The notes below the pieces were generated by a model. It ran no database searches and had not been told where the DNA came from. It saw nothing but the letters and a program-made list of their open reading frames with translations. The position numbers were made by a program, and so were the translations under genes. DNA of 64,000 nt, from NCBI GenBank assembly GCA_934446355.1, contig CAKSEC010000006.1, positions 62,001 to 126,000 of the forward strand, written 5' to 3'. The stretch is from an uncultured Oscillospiraceae bacterium (GTDB taxonomy: Bacteria; Bacillota; Clostridia; Oscillospirales; Ruminococcaceae). Shown piece after piece: positions 1-8,593 of the stretch (the first letter of the stretch is position 1; each line of letters starts with the position of its first letter).

Positions 1-997
1 GCTCGTTTGCCTTGACTATGTTGGTATATACAAATTCAGAGTAAGCCCAGTCGTAAAGCGCAATGTGATCCTTGAACGAATAGTTGGACTTTTCGCCGTT
101 CTCATCATAGAACGGTGCGCCGAGAGTGACTATCATGTACCTGTAACCCCTGCCGTCGCTGCCCTTTTTCTGCGCAGTCGTCACAAGTGCCATCGAGCCT
201 TTCTTCGGGTTTGCGGTATCCCATGCGCCGTCCTTGTACTCATAATATTCGTATATGCTGCCGGTCTTTACGCCGTGAACTCCCTCATAGTAGAGGTCGC
301 CGTCAAGCATCATCTGATTGGTCGTCCATTTTGTGTAGCCGCTGGGGTATTTGTCGTTCGGCGGCATCTGGTAGGATACGGTATCGCATATCGTCATGAA
401 GCCCGGATAATTGTCGATAGCGTATCTTGTTATGAGATACAGATCCTTTGCGGTGGTGTAGTTGTCCTCGGCGTACAGTCCGTGCGTATTCGCAAAATGC
501 GTATCCGTGCAGCCTATCTCCTCAGCCTTTGCGTTCATCATGTCAACGAACGCCGGAATGCTACCCGCAATATTTATCGCAAGCACGTTTGCTGATTCAC
601 ACGCAGAGCATACCATAAGCGAATAAAGGCAGTCCCAGTAGGTCACGTTGGTCTGTCCGGCTTCAAGCGCTGCATTTGACGGATCGGTATAGTTGGGGTC
701 GCCGCTCCAGAACTCGTTCATCGCCTCAGAGGTTACGGTGACTTTCTGGTCAAAGTCCTTGATATTCTCCAGAGCGACAAGTGCGGTCATTATCTTGGTC
801 GTTGACGCAGGACACAGCCGCTTGTCGGCATTTTTGGACACTATCACGATATCCGTGTCCATATTGACCATGTATACGCCTTCGCTGTGCAGCTTGAATT
901 TCGGCGTAAATGCTGCATAAGCGCTCATTCCTGAGCAAAATGTGCTGCATAGTAGAATTATTGACAGAAATATCGAAAAAATTTTTGCTTTTCGCAT
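1..997 (-). CDS. D-alanyl-D-alanine carboxypeptidase (DacF/PBP5 family), 3' end outside window
   Basis: Penicillin-binding serine peptidase that trims the terminal D-Ala of peptidoglycan stem peptides outside the membrane. Read from ATG at 997 the protein opens with a signal peptide (MRKAKIFSIFLSIILLC, ending near SAYA). All three active-site motifs of the S11 family are visible: SxxK as PASTTKIMT (about residue 65), SxN as ESANV (about 135) and KTG as GVKTGS (about 245). The frame stays open to base 1, so about 332 codons are present and the C-terminal PBP5-like domain and membrane anchor are missing. An AGGAGA site precedes the ATG. The gene stands alone, divergent from the phosphoesterase gene. 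Confidence 0.93.
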   Translation of the reverse strand, partial: MRKAKIFSIFLSIILLCSTFCSGMSAYAAFTPKFKLHSEGVYMVNMDTDIVIVSKNADKRLCPASTTKIMTALVALENIKDFDQKVTVTSEAMNEFWSGDPNYTDPSNAALEAGQTNVTYWDCLYSLMVCSACESANVLAINIAGSIPAFVDMMNAKAEEIGCTDTHFANTHGLYAEDNYTTAKDLYLITRYAIDNYPGFMTICDTVSYQMPPNDKYPSGYTKWTTNQMMLDGDLYYEGVHGVKTGSIYEYYEYKDGAWDTANPKKGSMALVTTAQKKGSDGRGYRYMIVTLGAPFYDENGEKSNYSFKDHIALYDWAYSEFVYTNIVKANE

Positions 998-1066
998 ATA
1001 GACAAATCTCCTGTAATGAGTTATTATATATAAAGGACACATTGTGTAATATCAGCCCTACCTATT

Positions 1067-1095
1067 ATTATACAAAAACGGTGGCTGAATGTAAA
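1067..1095 (-). promoter_or_regulatory. SigA-type promoter of the carboxypeptidase gene
   Basis: On the minus strand TTTACA (1090-1095), a 17-nt spacer and TATAAT (1067-1072) lie about 70 nt upstream of the start at 997. Confidence 0.6.
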
Positions 1096-1151
1096 GGGCT
1101 TTTTGCAAATTGTAACCGAATTTTAATATTTGGCTGCACGGGGGGAAGTTA

Positions 1152-1880
1152 ATGATTTTTATTACAGGTGACATTCATGGTGATTTCACCAGATTCAAGT
1201 CGCCAATACTTAAAAAGCTGAAAAAGAACGACGCACTTATCGTGTGCGGAGATTTCGGCTTCATCTGGGACGGCACAAACAAGGAAAACAAGCTGCTGAA
1301 AAAAATAGGCAGGCTGCCGTATAATGTGCTGTTCGTGGAGGGCTCGCACGATAACTACGACCTGCTGGAGGACTACAAGGTCGAGGAATGGTGCGGCGGA
1401 AAGACTCGCAGAATTTCCGGCAGACTGCGCCAGCTTATGCGGGGACAGGTCTTTGATATAGCGGAAAAGCGCATTTTCACTTTCGGCGGCGGTCAGAGCG
1501 ACGATACCGTGGACCTTATCGAGGGCGAAAACTGGTGGCGGCGCGAGATACCGTCCGAGCACGAACTTGAGGAGGGCATCAGAAACCTTTCCGCTGCAGA
1601 TAATATAGTGAACTTTGTGGTGACCTATGAGCCGCCGTCAAAGCTGCATGATTTCCTCGACCACAACAGCGGGGACAGAAATCACATAAATACTTACCTT
1701 AACGATGTTTATGAGCGCATTAGCTTTGACAGATGGTTTTTCGGGAAGCTTCACCTGAACAAGCTGATACCGCCGAAATACTACGCAGTTTACGACCAGA
1801 TAGTGGTCGCTGACGATACAATCATCAAAAAGAAAAAGGAGCCTAAAGCTCCGAAAAAGAAAGCATTAAAGGAGAATTGA
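1152..1880 (+). CDS. Calcineurin-like metallophosphoesterase
   Basis: 242-aa cytosolic protein of the metallophosphatase superfamily. The metal-ligand motifs are seen in order: GDIHG (about residue 6), GDFG (about 33) and GSHDN (about 64, standing for the usual GNHD). The C-terminal tail is very lysine-rich (KKKKEPKAPKKKALKEN), which could bind nucleic acid but has no assigned role. Start ATG 1152 follows GGGGGAAG. The YdbC-like gene begins 2 bp after the stop, so the two are probably one transcript. The substrate cannot be told from sequence. Confidence 0.85.
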   Translation: MIFITGDIHGDFTRFKSPILKKLKKNDALIVCGDFGFIWDGTNKENKLLKKIGRLPYNVLFVEGSHDNYDLLEDYKVEEWCGGKTRRISGRLRQLMRGQVFDIAEKRIFTFGGGQSDDTVDLIEGENWWRREIPSEHELEEGIRNLSAADNIVNFVVTYEPPSKLHDFLDHNSGDRNHINTYLNDVYERISFDRWFFGKLHLNKLIPPKYYAVYDQIVVADDTIIKKKKEPKAPKKKALKEN

Positions 1881-1881
1881 T

Positions 1882-2118
1882 ATGGCAGAAGTAACATTTG
1901 AGATAACCAAGGAACTTGGTGTTATCTCCGAAAACGCAAAGGGCTGGACAAGGGAACTGAATCTCGTTAGCTGGAACGAAAGAGAGCCGAAATACGATAT
2001 CCGTGACTGGAATCCCGACCACACCCGCATGAGCAAGGGCGTATCCCTCACCGAAGAGGAAATGGAAAAGCTGGTCGAACTGTTCAATTCCAGAAACGAA
2101 GAGGATTCGTTCGAGTAA
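1882..2118 (+). CDS. YdbC/PC4-like ssDNA-binding protein
   Basis: 78-aa protein resembling the YdbC family, bacterial relatives of the eukaryotic transcription coactivator PC4, which bind single-stranded nucleic acid as dimers. The family-like features are a short N-terminal beta stretch (VTFEITKELGVIS), a conserved W-x-x-E-L-N-L-V-S-W core, the KYDIRDWNPDH segment and a C-terminal helix (TEEEMEKLVELF). Its length fits the single-domain family. It follows the phosphoesterase at 2 bp and is followed by a strong terminator. The family call is from pattern memory; the cellular role of YdbC proteins is not well settled. Confidence 0.75.
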   Translation: MAEVTFEITKELGVISENAKGWTRELNLVSWNEREPKYDIRDWNPDHTRMSKGVSLTEEEMEKLVELFNSRNEEDSFE

Positions 2119-2125
2119 TACAAAA

Positions 2126-2162
2126 AGCGAGAGGAGCAATGAAACGCCCCTCTCGTTTTTTA
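2126..2162. terminator. Bidirectional Rho-independent terminator
   Basis: Stem CGAGAGG (2129-2135) / CCTCTCG (2149-2155) is followed by a T run on the plus strand and preceded by an A run that becomes T on the minus strand. It separates the convergent ydbC-like and corA genes. Confidence 0.8.
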
Positions 2163-3107
2163 TTTGAATTTCTGGGTAAAGTTGATCACGAAGCCTACTG
2201 CAACTGCAAGCACAAAACTCAGCACAAGCGGAAACCAGACGTTAGCAAGCGGAAGTCCATTCGCACTTTCGTTCAGGTTCATACCATAGAAGCTGAACAC
2301 TATCGTAGGCACGGCAATGATTATCGTGAGCGTCGTCATGCGCTTCATGACGATATTCAGGTTGTTTGAGATTATGCTGGCGAAAGTATCCATCGTTGTT
2401 GACAGAATGTTCGAGTAGATATTCGTCATCTCTATCGCCTGTCTGACCTCGATAAGCACGTCGTCAAGCAGATCCTGATCTTCCTCATACAGCTTGATAA
2501 ACCTGCCCCTCATCAGCTTTTCAAGCACCGCCTCGTTTGCCTTTAGCGATGTGGAAAAGAATACCAGTGACTTCTCAAGACCCAGAAGCTGGATAAGTCC
2601 CTTGTTGTGCATTGACTTATGCAGGGTGCCCTCAACGTAGTTCTGTATCTTGTCGATCTGTTTCAGATATTGCAGGTATCTTGCCGCAATGCGCAGAAGA
2701 ATCGTGAACACGAATCGAGTTTTCAGGTTGGTCTGTATTCCCTTTACTACGCCCTTGGAAATGTCCTCAACAACGGAATTCTCCTTTGCGCTTACCGTCA
2801 CAACATTCTTCTCGGTAATGATTATCGACATAGGCGTTGTGGAATACAGAAGCGTTCTGTCGGGGTTGTTGTCGGTTTCCGCTACCGGATAGTCAACGAC
2901 TATCAGCGTCACGCCGTCGTCGCTTTCAATACGGGAGGGCTCCTCCTCGTCCAGTGCGGCACGAACGTAATCTCTGTCTATGCCGAGATCCTCTTCAAGG
3001 TCGGATATCTCGGTTTCGGTCGGGTCGATAACGGAGATCCAACAGCCGGATTCCGGCTTATCTATCTCGCAAAGACGGTTTTCTATGGTTCTGTAATACT
3101 TTACCAA
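2160..3107 (-). CDS. corA: CorA-family divalent cation (Mg2+) transporter
   Basis: Inner-membrane pentameric channel family for Mg2+ (also Co2+/Ni2+). There is a long soluble N-terminal domain with an alpha-helical funnel, then two C-terminal TM helices; the first ends in the diagnostic GMN signature (SFYGMNLN) and the second runs to the basic C-terminus (FTQKFK). I chose TTG at 3107 because AAAGGAAG lies about 8 nt upstream and the protein then begins VKYYRTIENRL, as CorA proteins often do. An in-frame GTG at 3164 would add 19 residues but has no good ribosome site. A possible 27-codon ORF overlaps the region just upstream. Confidence 0.88.
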   Translation of the reverse strand: MVKYYRTIENRLCEIDKPESGCWISVIDPTETEISDLEEDLGIDRDYVRAALDEEEPSRIESDDGVTLIVVDYPVAETDNNPDRTLLYSTTPMSIIITEKNVVTVSAKENSVVEDISKGVVKGIQTNLKTRFVFTILLRIAARYLQYLKQIDKIQNYVEGTLHKSMHNKGLIQLLGLEKSLVFFSTSLKANEAVLEKLMRGRFIKLYEEDQDLLDDVLIEVRQAIEMTNIYSNILSTTMDTFASIISNNLNIVMKRMTTLTIIIAVPTIVFSFYGMNLNESANGLPLANVWFPLVLSFVLAVAVGFVINFTQKFK

Positions 3108-3148
3108 ATCCAGCACTTCCTTTACTTTGCACCGCAAAACAGCGCATA

Positions 3149-3232
3149 TCATCGCAGGAAGCACGCCGAACGCACACCCTGCAAAGCTATTGAATACATG
3201 GTACTTCGGTACAAACCGGGGTCTGCGCTCAT
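3149..3232 (-). CDS. Possible 27-aa upstream ORF of corA
   Basis: ATG at 3232 is preceded by a strong GGCGGTGATAAA site and opens a frame beginning MSADPGLYRSTMYSI and ending at TGA 3149-3151, 42 nt before the chosen corA start. It would place a translated leader directly ahead of corA. Only the ribosome site and position support it; it may be spurious. Confidence 0.3.
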   Translation of the reverse strand: MSADPGLYRSTMYSIALQGVRSACFLR

Positions 3233-3393
3233 TTTATCACCGCCCATATCGCATAGTATATTTATATTTTAGCACATTTTTTCCGAAAAAACAAGAGGTT
3301 TTCTCATAGGTTATCAAAATTCTAAGAAAATCTGAAATATAAAGCGTGGATATACGTTTATCGTATAGCTTCACCGGTAAATTGACAAAATGC

Positions 3394-3422
3394 TTGACAG
3401 TGGGCAATAAAAATGCTATAAT
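3394..3422 (+). promoter_or_regulatory. Consensus SigA promoter of the EAL gene
   Basis: TTGACA (3394-3399), 17 nt, TATAAT (3417-3422); transcription should start near 3429, about 85 nt before the start codon. The leader contains a small GGGGAAGGACAGTTTCCCC hairpin but no riboswitch I recognise. Confidence 0.85.
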
Positions 3423-3514
3423 GTAATGTGTAGAAGAATAAGTAAATTAGCTAAGAGGGGAAGGACAGTTTCCCCTGACAGAATGCCGCAGACATTAAAG
3501 GGAGGTGCCTAGAG

Positions 3515-5188
3515 ATGAATTTCGACCACGAAGCCTACCTCAGGCTGCTAAACGAATTCATTAATAAAGGCGAACAGATCAGAAAATTCCGCGACCCGGC
3601 TATTACAATGGCGTTGACCCCGATGTGCAGATTCCTGAGGATAGGCAGATTCACTGCGCAGCTTTCGGACCTGACCGGCGGCGCAGGCAGAGTTATCGAA
3701 CCGCACATTTATTTTGACTCAGGCAATGCGGACGAGCAGCGGACTATGACCGCAGATGAATTTACCTCGGACAGAATAAAGACCAGATACCTCATCTGTC
3801 AGGAAAAGGGCGGCGAGGACTGGATAGAAGATGAAAAGGTTCAGATTCTGAGCCTTGCAAAGCAGCTTTTCATATTCAGCGAGCGCAGCTATAACATCAA
3901 GCTGACTGAAGATATACCCATGCACGACAGCGAAATGGACGTGTATTCCCTGCCTGTTTTCCTTGCTGCTGCAGGCTCTGCGAAAAAGCAGGGACGGATC
4001 ACGGATTTCGGCGCAGTTTACTTTAATCTTAAGCATTTTTCAGCTATCAACGAAAACCTCGGCAGAAAGGGCGCAGATCATGCGATGTACTCTTTCGTAC
4101 AGGGTCTTCAGGAACGGCTAAAATACGAGGAATGTATCTGCCGTATCGGCGGCGATAATTTCGTAATGCTGTTTGAAAAGCGTAATTTAGGCTTCATTAA
4201 AGCATACCTAAACGGGACGTCCGTATCCTATGACAACAGCGGCGACACCGTGAATATGACAACCTCGGCGGGCTACTATCTGATATCTGACGATTCAGAT
4301 TCGCCGTCTGACATTCTGGACAAGGCGTCGACTGCATATCAGCTTGCGAAAAATGTGTACAAGCGGCAGTATCTTTTCTATGATGATGAGATAACCAAAA
4401 GGCAGTCGCATATCCGTGAGATAGAGGGAATATTCCCCAGTGCGATCGCGAACGAGGAATTCAAGGTATTCTACCAGCCCAAAACGCAGCTTTGCAGCAA
4501 CCGTCTTGCGGGCGCAGAGGCACTGTGCAGATGGGTCAGGGACGGCAGAGTCGTTCCTCCCGGAGAGTTTATTCCGGTGCTGGAAGGCAGCCGTGCGATA
4601 TGCACGCTCGATTATTATATGCTTGACCATGTGTGCAGCGATATCCGCAGATGGCTGGACGAGGGCAAGCAGGTAGTCAAGGTTTCCGTCAATCTGTCAA
4701 GGCTTCACCTTGGCGACGATGACCTGCTGCAAACTCTTATCGGGATAATCGACAAGCACAACGTCCCCCACGAGTACATCGAAATCGAACTTACTGAAAC
4801 CACCACCGACGTGGACTACAAGGAACTTAAAAAGATAGTGTACGGGCTTCGTGAACAGGGCATAAGCACCTCTGTTGACGACTTCGGAGTTGGGTTCTCA
4901 TCGCTGAACCTTATCAGAGAAATGCCGTGGAACGTGCTGAAAATAGACAAAAGCTTCCTGCCGGCGTGCCTTGAAGATCAGGACATAACAAAGGTCAAAA
5001 TGCTGCGCCACATAATCACTATGTCGCAGGATCTCGGTCTTGAATGTATAGTAGAGGGCGTAGAAACCGCCGAGCAGGTCGAACTGCTTATCGACTGCAA
5101 ATGTTTCTTAGCGCAGGGCTTCTATTTCGACAGACCTCTGCCGGTAAATGAATTTGAAAAGAAGCTTCCGTTTAATCAGGCTTCGTAA
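3515..5188 (+). CDS. c-di-GMP phosphodiesterase (degenerate GGDEF plus EAL)
   Basis: 557 aa with no membrane segments. An N-terminal region without a recognised domain (about 1-140) precedes a GGDEF-fold domain whose signature is RIGGDNF: the catalytic Glu is Asn, so cyclase activity is unlikely. The C-terminal EAL domain (about 310-550) looks intact: AEALCRW (EALxR), ELTETTTD (metal-ligand Glu), DDFGVGFSSL, KIDKSF and IVEGVET are all present. It should therefore hydrolyse c-di-GMP to pGpG in the cytosol. Start ATG 3515 has AAAGGGAGGTG upstream. It is monocistronic, with its own promoter and terminator. The chemoreceptor next door is convergent and may be functionally related only through motility. 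Confidence 0.9.
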   Translation: MNFDHEAYLRLLNEFINKGEQIRKFRDPAITMALTPMCRFLRIGRFTAQLSDLTGGAGRVIEPHIYFDSGNADEQRTMTADEFTSDRIKTRYLICQEKGGEDWIEDEKVQILSLAKQLFIFSERSYNIKLTEDIPMHDSEMDVYSLPVFLAAAGSAKKQGRITDFGAVYFNLKHFSAINENLGRKGADHAMYSFVQGLQERLKYEECICRIGGDNFVMLFEKRNLGFIKAYLNGTSVSYDNSGDTVNMTTSAGYYLISDDSDSPSDILDKASTAYQLAKNVYKRQYLFYDDEITKRQSHIREIEGIFPSAIANEEFKVFYQPKTQLCSNRLAGAEALCRWVRDGRVVPPGEFIPVLEGSRAICTLDYYMLDHVCSDIRRWLDEGKQVVKVSVNLSRLHLGDDDLLQTLIGIIDKHNVPHEYIEIELTETTTDVDYKELKKIVYGLREQGISTSVDDFGVGFSSLNLIREMPWNVLKIDKSFLPACLEDQDITKVKMLRHIITMSQDLGLECIVEGVETAEQVELLIDCKCFLAQGFYFDRPLPVNEFEKKLPFNQAS

Positions 5189-5210
5189 TACAGCAAAATA
5201 TACAGCATAA

Positions 5211-5243
5211 ATCCCTCAGCTTTTGCCGAGGGATTCTTTTTTT
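5211..5243 (+). terminator. Rho-independent terminator of the EAL gene
   Basis: Stem ATCCCTC (5211-5217) / GAGGGAT (5228-5234) is followed by TTCTTTTTTT. Confidence 0.85.
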
Positions 5244-5263
5244 GGCACAGGCATTAACAAACT

Positions 5264-5294
5264 GGCGGGCAGCACCTGATTGGTACTGCCCGCC
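5264..5294. terminator. Strong 9-bp hairpin, probable terminator of the chemoreceptor gene
   Basis: GGCGGGCAG (5264-5272) and CTGCCCGCC (5286-5294) form a perfect stem just past the stop of the minus-strand chemoreceptor gene. The T tract is weak on both strands, so the direction is uncertain. Confidence 0.6.
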
Positions 5295-5316
5295 GCTTAT
5301 TTTCTTATGATACAGC

Positions 5317-7317
5317 TTACTTGGTCTTGAATCTTTCGACCTCGTCCTCAAGTGAGGAAGCAAGGGCGGAAAGCTGCTCGCTGGAAGCTGCGCATTCCTC
5401 TGCGGTCGCAGTGGTGGAGTGCATACCGGATTCGATGTAGTTTATGCCCTCGGTTATCTCGTTGACTGCTTCCTGCTGTTCGGACGCCGCTGCGGTTATC
5501 TGCTGCATTTCGTCAGAGATCTTGCTTATGCCGCTTACAATGCTTGTCATAGCCTCATGTGCATGGTCGGCAAGCTGAGTGCCCTTTTCAACTGCATTCA
5601 GCGAATCATTGATAAGCGCCGTGGTATTCTGTGCTGCTTCTGCGCTCTTTGCGGCAAGGTTTCCTACCTCGTCAGCAACAACGGCGAAGCCCTTTCCTGC
5701 CTCCCCTGCCCTTGCAGCCTCGATAGAAGCGTTGAGCGCAAGAATATTAGTCTGGAATGCGATGTCCTCGATGGTCTTGATTATGTTCTTGATGGAAGCG
5801 GACTTATCTCTGATGTTCTCGACAGCTTCAAGAAGCTGGGTCATTAGTTCGCCGCCCTCCTGAGCGTTGCTGTTTGCTTCCTGTGAAAGTGCGGCAACAT
5901 TGCTGGAAGCATTGGCTGTATTGTTTGCCTTCTGCTGGATAGCTTCGATAGTTCCGGAGATCTTCTCGACTGCCTCGGCTTCCTTTATTGCAGTGTCTGA
6001 CAGGCTCTCAGAGCCCTCTGCAACCTGACCTGCGCCTGCATGGATACTGCTTACGCTGTTCTTTACAGCAACCATTGCAGAATTCATGGACTGTGAAAGA
6101 TCGTTGATCGAAGTGCCAATGGTGGTGAAGTCACCCTTGTACTGAATATCAGAAGATACTGTAAGGTCGCCGTCCGCCATCTTCTCAAGCACGTCGCGTA
6201 TATCGTGGATATATGTGCGGAGCGTTTCAACAGTGCTGTAGAGCGACTGCTCAAGGATAAGCGTTTCATCGCCTGCAGCCTCGACTGTGTACGGAGTGGT
6301 AACGTCGCCCTCAGAGAGAAGCTTCAGACGCTCAGCCGACTTAACGATAGGATTGGATATCTTGTTTGCAACTTTCAGCGAAATAAATACGCCAATAATG
6401 CAAAGAATTATGGATACAAGAATTCCTATACCAACATTAAGCAGTACATTGATAGTTACCTGATCGTAGTTTGCGCTGACTGCTATCTTCCATCCGTCAG
6501 TACCCGGAACGTTCATATAATATGCGAACAGGTTATCCTGTCCGTTGGAATAAGAAAAGCTGCCGCTCTCGTTGGCAAGCATTTCCTGTGCAAGCCTCTT
6601 CTGACCGTCAATGCTGCTTTCAGCGAGCATTGTCATATTAAGGACAAGACTGGTGTCACTGGAAGCGACTACCTGACCGTTCCTGTCGATAACGATAACG
6701 TTGCTGCCGCTTCCGAGCTCAACGTCCTCAAGGCCGTTGGAGAACAGCGTAGAGTCGATACCGCCGTAGATAACGTATGTAACGCCGTTGTAAACCATCG
6801 GCGCACCCATCATCGTGGTAACGCTGCCGTCCGTCTTTCTTATGACAGGTGAAGATATAGCCACCTGACCGGCAAGCGCCTTCTGGAAATAGTCACGGTC
6901 GGACAGGTCTGTGTCATTATATGTAGTGCCATCGCTGTAGGCAATGGAATAATCCTTGAAAAGCGTGGTCTTTGCAATATTGATGAGATTTTCCTTGCGG
7001 GTCTCAAGCGGGATAGATTCATCAACAATGCCGTCGTGAGTGGTGGCTGCTTCAAGTTCCAGCGAAAGCGATGTAACGTTGTTTGCGATAACGTGTCCGT
7101 AAGCTTCGGAAAGCGCTGTCAGTTCGCTGGCGTATGTGTTGTGGTATGCAGCGTTGATGCAGACGATCATCACGATAAGCAGTGCACTGATACATACCGC
7201 TACGCTGAGCAGCGCCAGTCTTAGTATTCTGTACTTGATCTTGGTGGAGCGCATATTCTTTATCCGCTCGTTTCTCTTTTCACGGTGCTGTTCAATTGTG
7301 TTTGAAATATCAGACAT
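5317..7317 (-). CDS. Methyl-accepting chemotaxis protein with extracellular Cache-type sensor
   Basis: 666-aa receptor. TM1 lies at about 32-54; an extracytoplasmic double-Cache-like sensor (about 55-285, with the typical YSDG and DRDYFQKAL segments) follows; TM2 is at about 288-311. Next come HAMP and a second HAMP-like segment (KMADGDLTV), then a long coiled-coil signalling domain. The conserved tip EDIAFQTNILALNASIEAAR through GKGFAVVADEV, which contacts CheA/CheW, is intact. The terminal CheR pentapeptide is absent. It stands alone with its own promoter; no che genes are in the window. The ligand is unknown; dCache domains often bind amino acids. Confidence 0.95.
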   Translation of the reverse strand: MSDISNTIEQHREKRNERIKNMRSTKIKYRILRLALLSVAVCISALLIVMIVCINAAYHNTYASELTALSEAYGHVIANNVTSLSLELEAATTHDGIVDESIPLETRKENLINIAKTTLFKDYSIAYSDGTTYNDTDLSDRDYFQKALAGQVAISSPVIRKTDGSVTTMMGAPMVYNGVTYVIYGGIDSTLFSNGLEDVELGSGSNVIVIDRNGQVVASSDTSLVLNMTMLAESSIDGQKRLAQEMLANESGSFSYSNGQDNLFAYYMNVPGTDGWKIAVSANYDQVTINVLLNVGIGILVSIILCIIGVFISLKVANKISNPIVKSAERLKLLSEGDVTTPYTVEAAGDETLILEQSLYSTVETLRTYIHDIRDVLEKMADGDLTVSSDIQYKGDFTTIGTSINDLSQSMNSAMVAVKNSVSSIHAGAGQVAEGSESLSDTAIKEAEAVEKISGTIEAIQQKANNTANASSNVAALSQEANSNAQEGGELMTQLLEAVENIRDKSASIKNIIKTIEDIAFQTNILALNASIEAARAGEAGKGFAVVADEVGNLAAKSAEAAQNTTALINDSLNAVEKGTQLADHAHEAMTSIVSGISKISDEMQQITAAASEQQEAVNEITEGINYIESGMHSTTATAEECAASSEQLSALASSLEDEVERFKTK

Positions 7318-7355
7318 TCCTAAAAACCTCCGTCATTTTTTATCGAACATCGTCT

Positions 7356-7384
7356 ATTATAGCATAAATTGCCACAAAATTCAA
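7356..7384 (-). promoter_or_regulatory. SigA-type promoter of the chemoreceptor gene
   Basis: On the minus strand TTGAAT (7379-7384), 17 nt, TATAAT (7356-7361), about 40 nt before the start. The rest of 7385-7604 is AT-rich and shows nothing else I can support. Confidence 0.65.
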
Positions 7385-7604
7385 CTAACAACTGTGAATA
7401 AACTGTGTAATAATGCGGATTTGTTAAATTTGCATTATTTTACTATATCAAATATGTGTGGATTGACAACAAAACGACAATCGACTGCTGACAAAAAAAC
7501 AACCAAAGGTCAACCGCATTATGTTCAAACTGCCGAAAATGCCTTCAATACCCCTTGAACAGCCAAATAAGAATTGACTTGCAGACGAAAAAGTAGTAAA
7601 ATCT

Positions 7605-8435
7605 TTATTGCTCGGCAGATTCGATCATATCAGCTATATCGTCTGTCGCTGACAAGGCGGCTTCTTCAGTTGTCGCAGGCGGCACGGTGCTGAGGTCTAT
7701 GTCCTCAAACGTGATGCTGCTCCAGCCGGCGGCGGTGAACATATTCACCGTATAGCTTTCAACGTCGCTACGCCAGCCGTTGCTGTCCCTTACCCAGATA
7801 TTGAGCACCAGCATATCGTTTTCGATAAAGATGTATTCCACGCCCGCAGGCTTTATGCCGGTTTCAAGGTAGTAGTACCTTTCGGCAAGTTCCGACAGCT
7901 TTCTTGCGGGATAGAACGTGAAGCCCTCTGCCGACATTCCGGAAAGGTAGGTCAGTTCGTCGCTCGTACCCAAAAATGTCATGTGTATGGTCACGTGGCT
8001 GTCGTCCGTCTTTTCAAGACTGGCGGAATATGGCGTCAGATCCTCGCCGACGTACATCGTCATGTCCGTGCCTTTTATGGAATAGGTGAAATCCACGCCG
8101 TCGGAATCCGACATCGGGATAAGCCTGCCGTGCATTCCGTCCTCGTCAAATATATAGAAATTGCCTGCATCGTCGCTGTTGAGAGATGTCCAGACGCCCG
8201 GTGTGAAGAAATCAGACGGCTGTATCCCAAGTGAAGCAAGCGGGTCAGCGGGTACGACCTCGTGCAGCGCAGGGTCGGACTCCATCGTGGCGTCAAACGT
8301 GAGGTCGGGCTCCTGAGTGGCTTCGACAGTGTATTCAAGTTCCTCGGCGGTCTGGGGCAGAGGTGCGTTCTCGTTTTTGGCGCATGAGCAAAGTATCAGC
8401 GGAAGAATTGCGGCAATGATCGCAGTTTTTTTCAT
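7605..8435 (-). CDS. Putative lipoprotein of unknown function
   Basis: 276 aa. A lipoprotein signal (MKKTAIIAAILPLILCSCAK) with lipobox LCSC predicts lipidation and attachment to the outer face of the membrane. An acidic, Glu/Pro-rich linker (about 20-65) leads to a beta-rich globular part with no motif I recognise and an Asp/Glu-rich tail (about 250-276). I cannot name a family. It is monocistronic, divergent from mntP. Confidence 0.7.
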   Translation of the reverse strand: MKKTAIIAAILPLILCSCAKNENAPLPQTAEELEYTVEATQEPDLTFDATMESDPALHEVVPADPLASLGIQPSDFFTPGVWTSLNSDDAGNFYIFDEDGMHGRLIPMSDSDGVDFTYSIKGTDMTMYVGEDLTPYSASLEKTDDSHVTIHMTFLGTSDELTYLSGMSAEGFTFYPARKLSELAERYYYLETGIKPAGVEYIFIENDMLVLNIWVRDSNGWRSDVESYTVNMFTAAGWSSITFEDIDLSTVPPATTEEAALSATDDIADMIESAEQ

Positions 8436-8471
8436 AGCGTTGTGCAGCTCCTTTATTAAGGTATCATATTG

Positions 8472-8500
8472 ATTTTAGCATAATCGCTCCCCCTTGTCAA
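8472..8500 (-). promoter_or_regulatory. Consensus promoter of the lipoprotein gene
   Basis: On the minus strand TTGACA (8495-8500), 17 nt, TAAAAT (8472-8477). It is back to back with the mntP promoter. Confidence 0.75.
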
Positions 8501-8531
8501 CAATATGAGCCGTATTACGGGATTTTTCCCC

Positions 8532-8560
8532 TTGACCATGAAGCGCTCCGGCAGTATACT
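8532..8560 (+). promoter_or_regulatory. Promoter of mntP-lrgA-lrgB
   Basis: TTGACC (8532-8537), 17 nt, TATACT (8555-8560). Only about 30 nt separate this from the mntP start, too little for a yybP-ykoY (Mn2+) riboswitch. Confidence 0.75.
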
Positions 8561-8593
8561 ATATATTGAGTATAATGGTAAGGGGGATATATT

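Noticed and set aside
65..595. 176-codon plus-strand frame at the left edge
   Set aside because: It is the shadow of the minus-strand D,D-carboxypeptidase, whose SxxK, SxN and KTG motifs are in the other frame.
3165..3310. M-box Mg2+ riboswitch ahead of corA
   Set aside because: None of the conserved M-box core segments could be found; the region is better described by a short possible ORF.
8440..8593. yybP-ykoY Mn2+ riboswitch ahead of mntP
   Set aside because: The promoter lies about 30 nt from the start codon, leaving no room for the aptamer.
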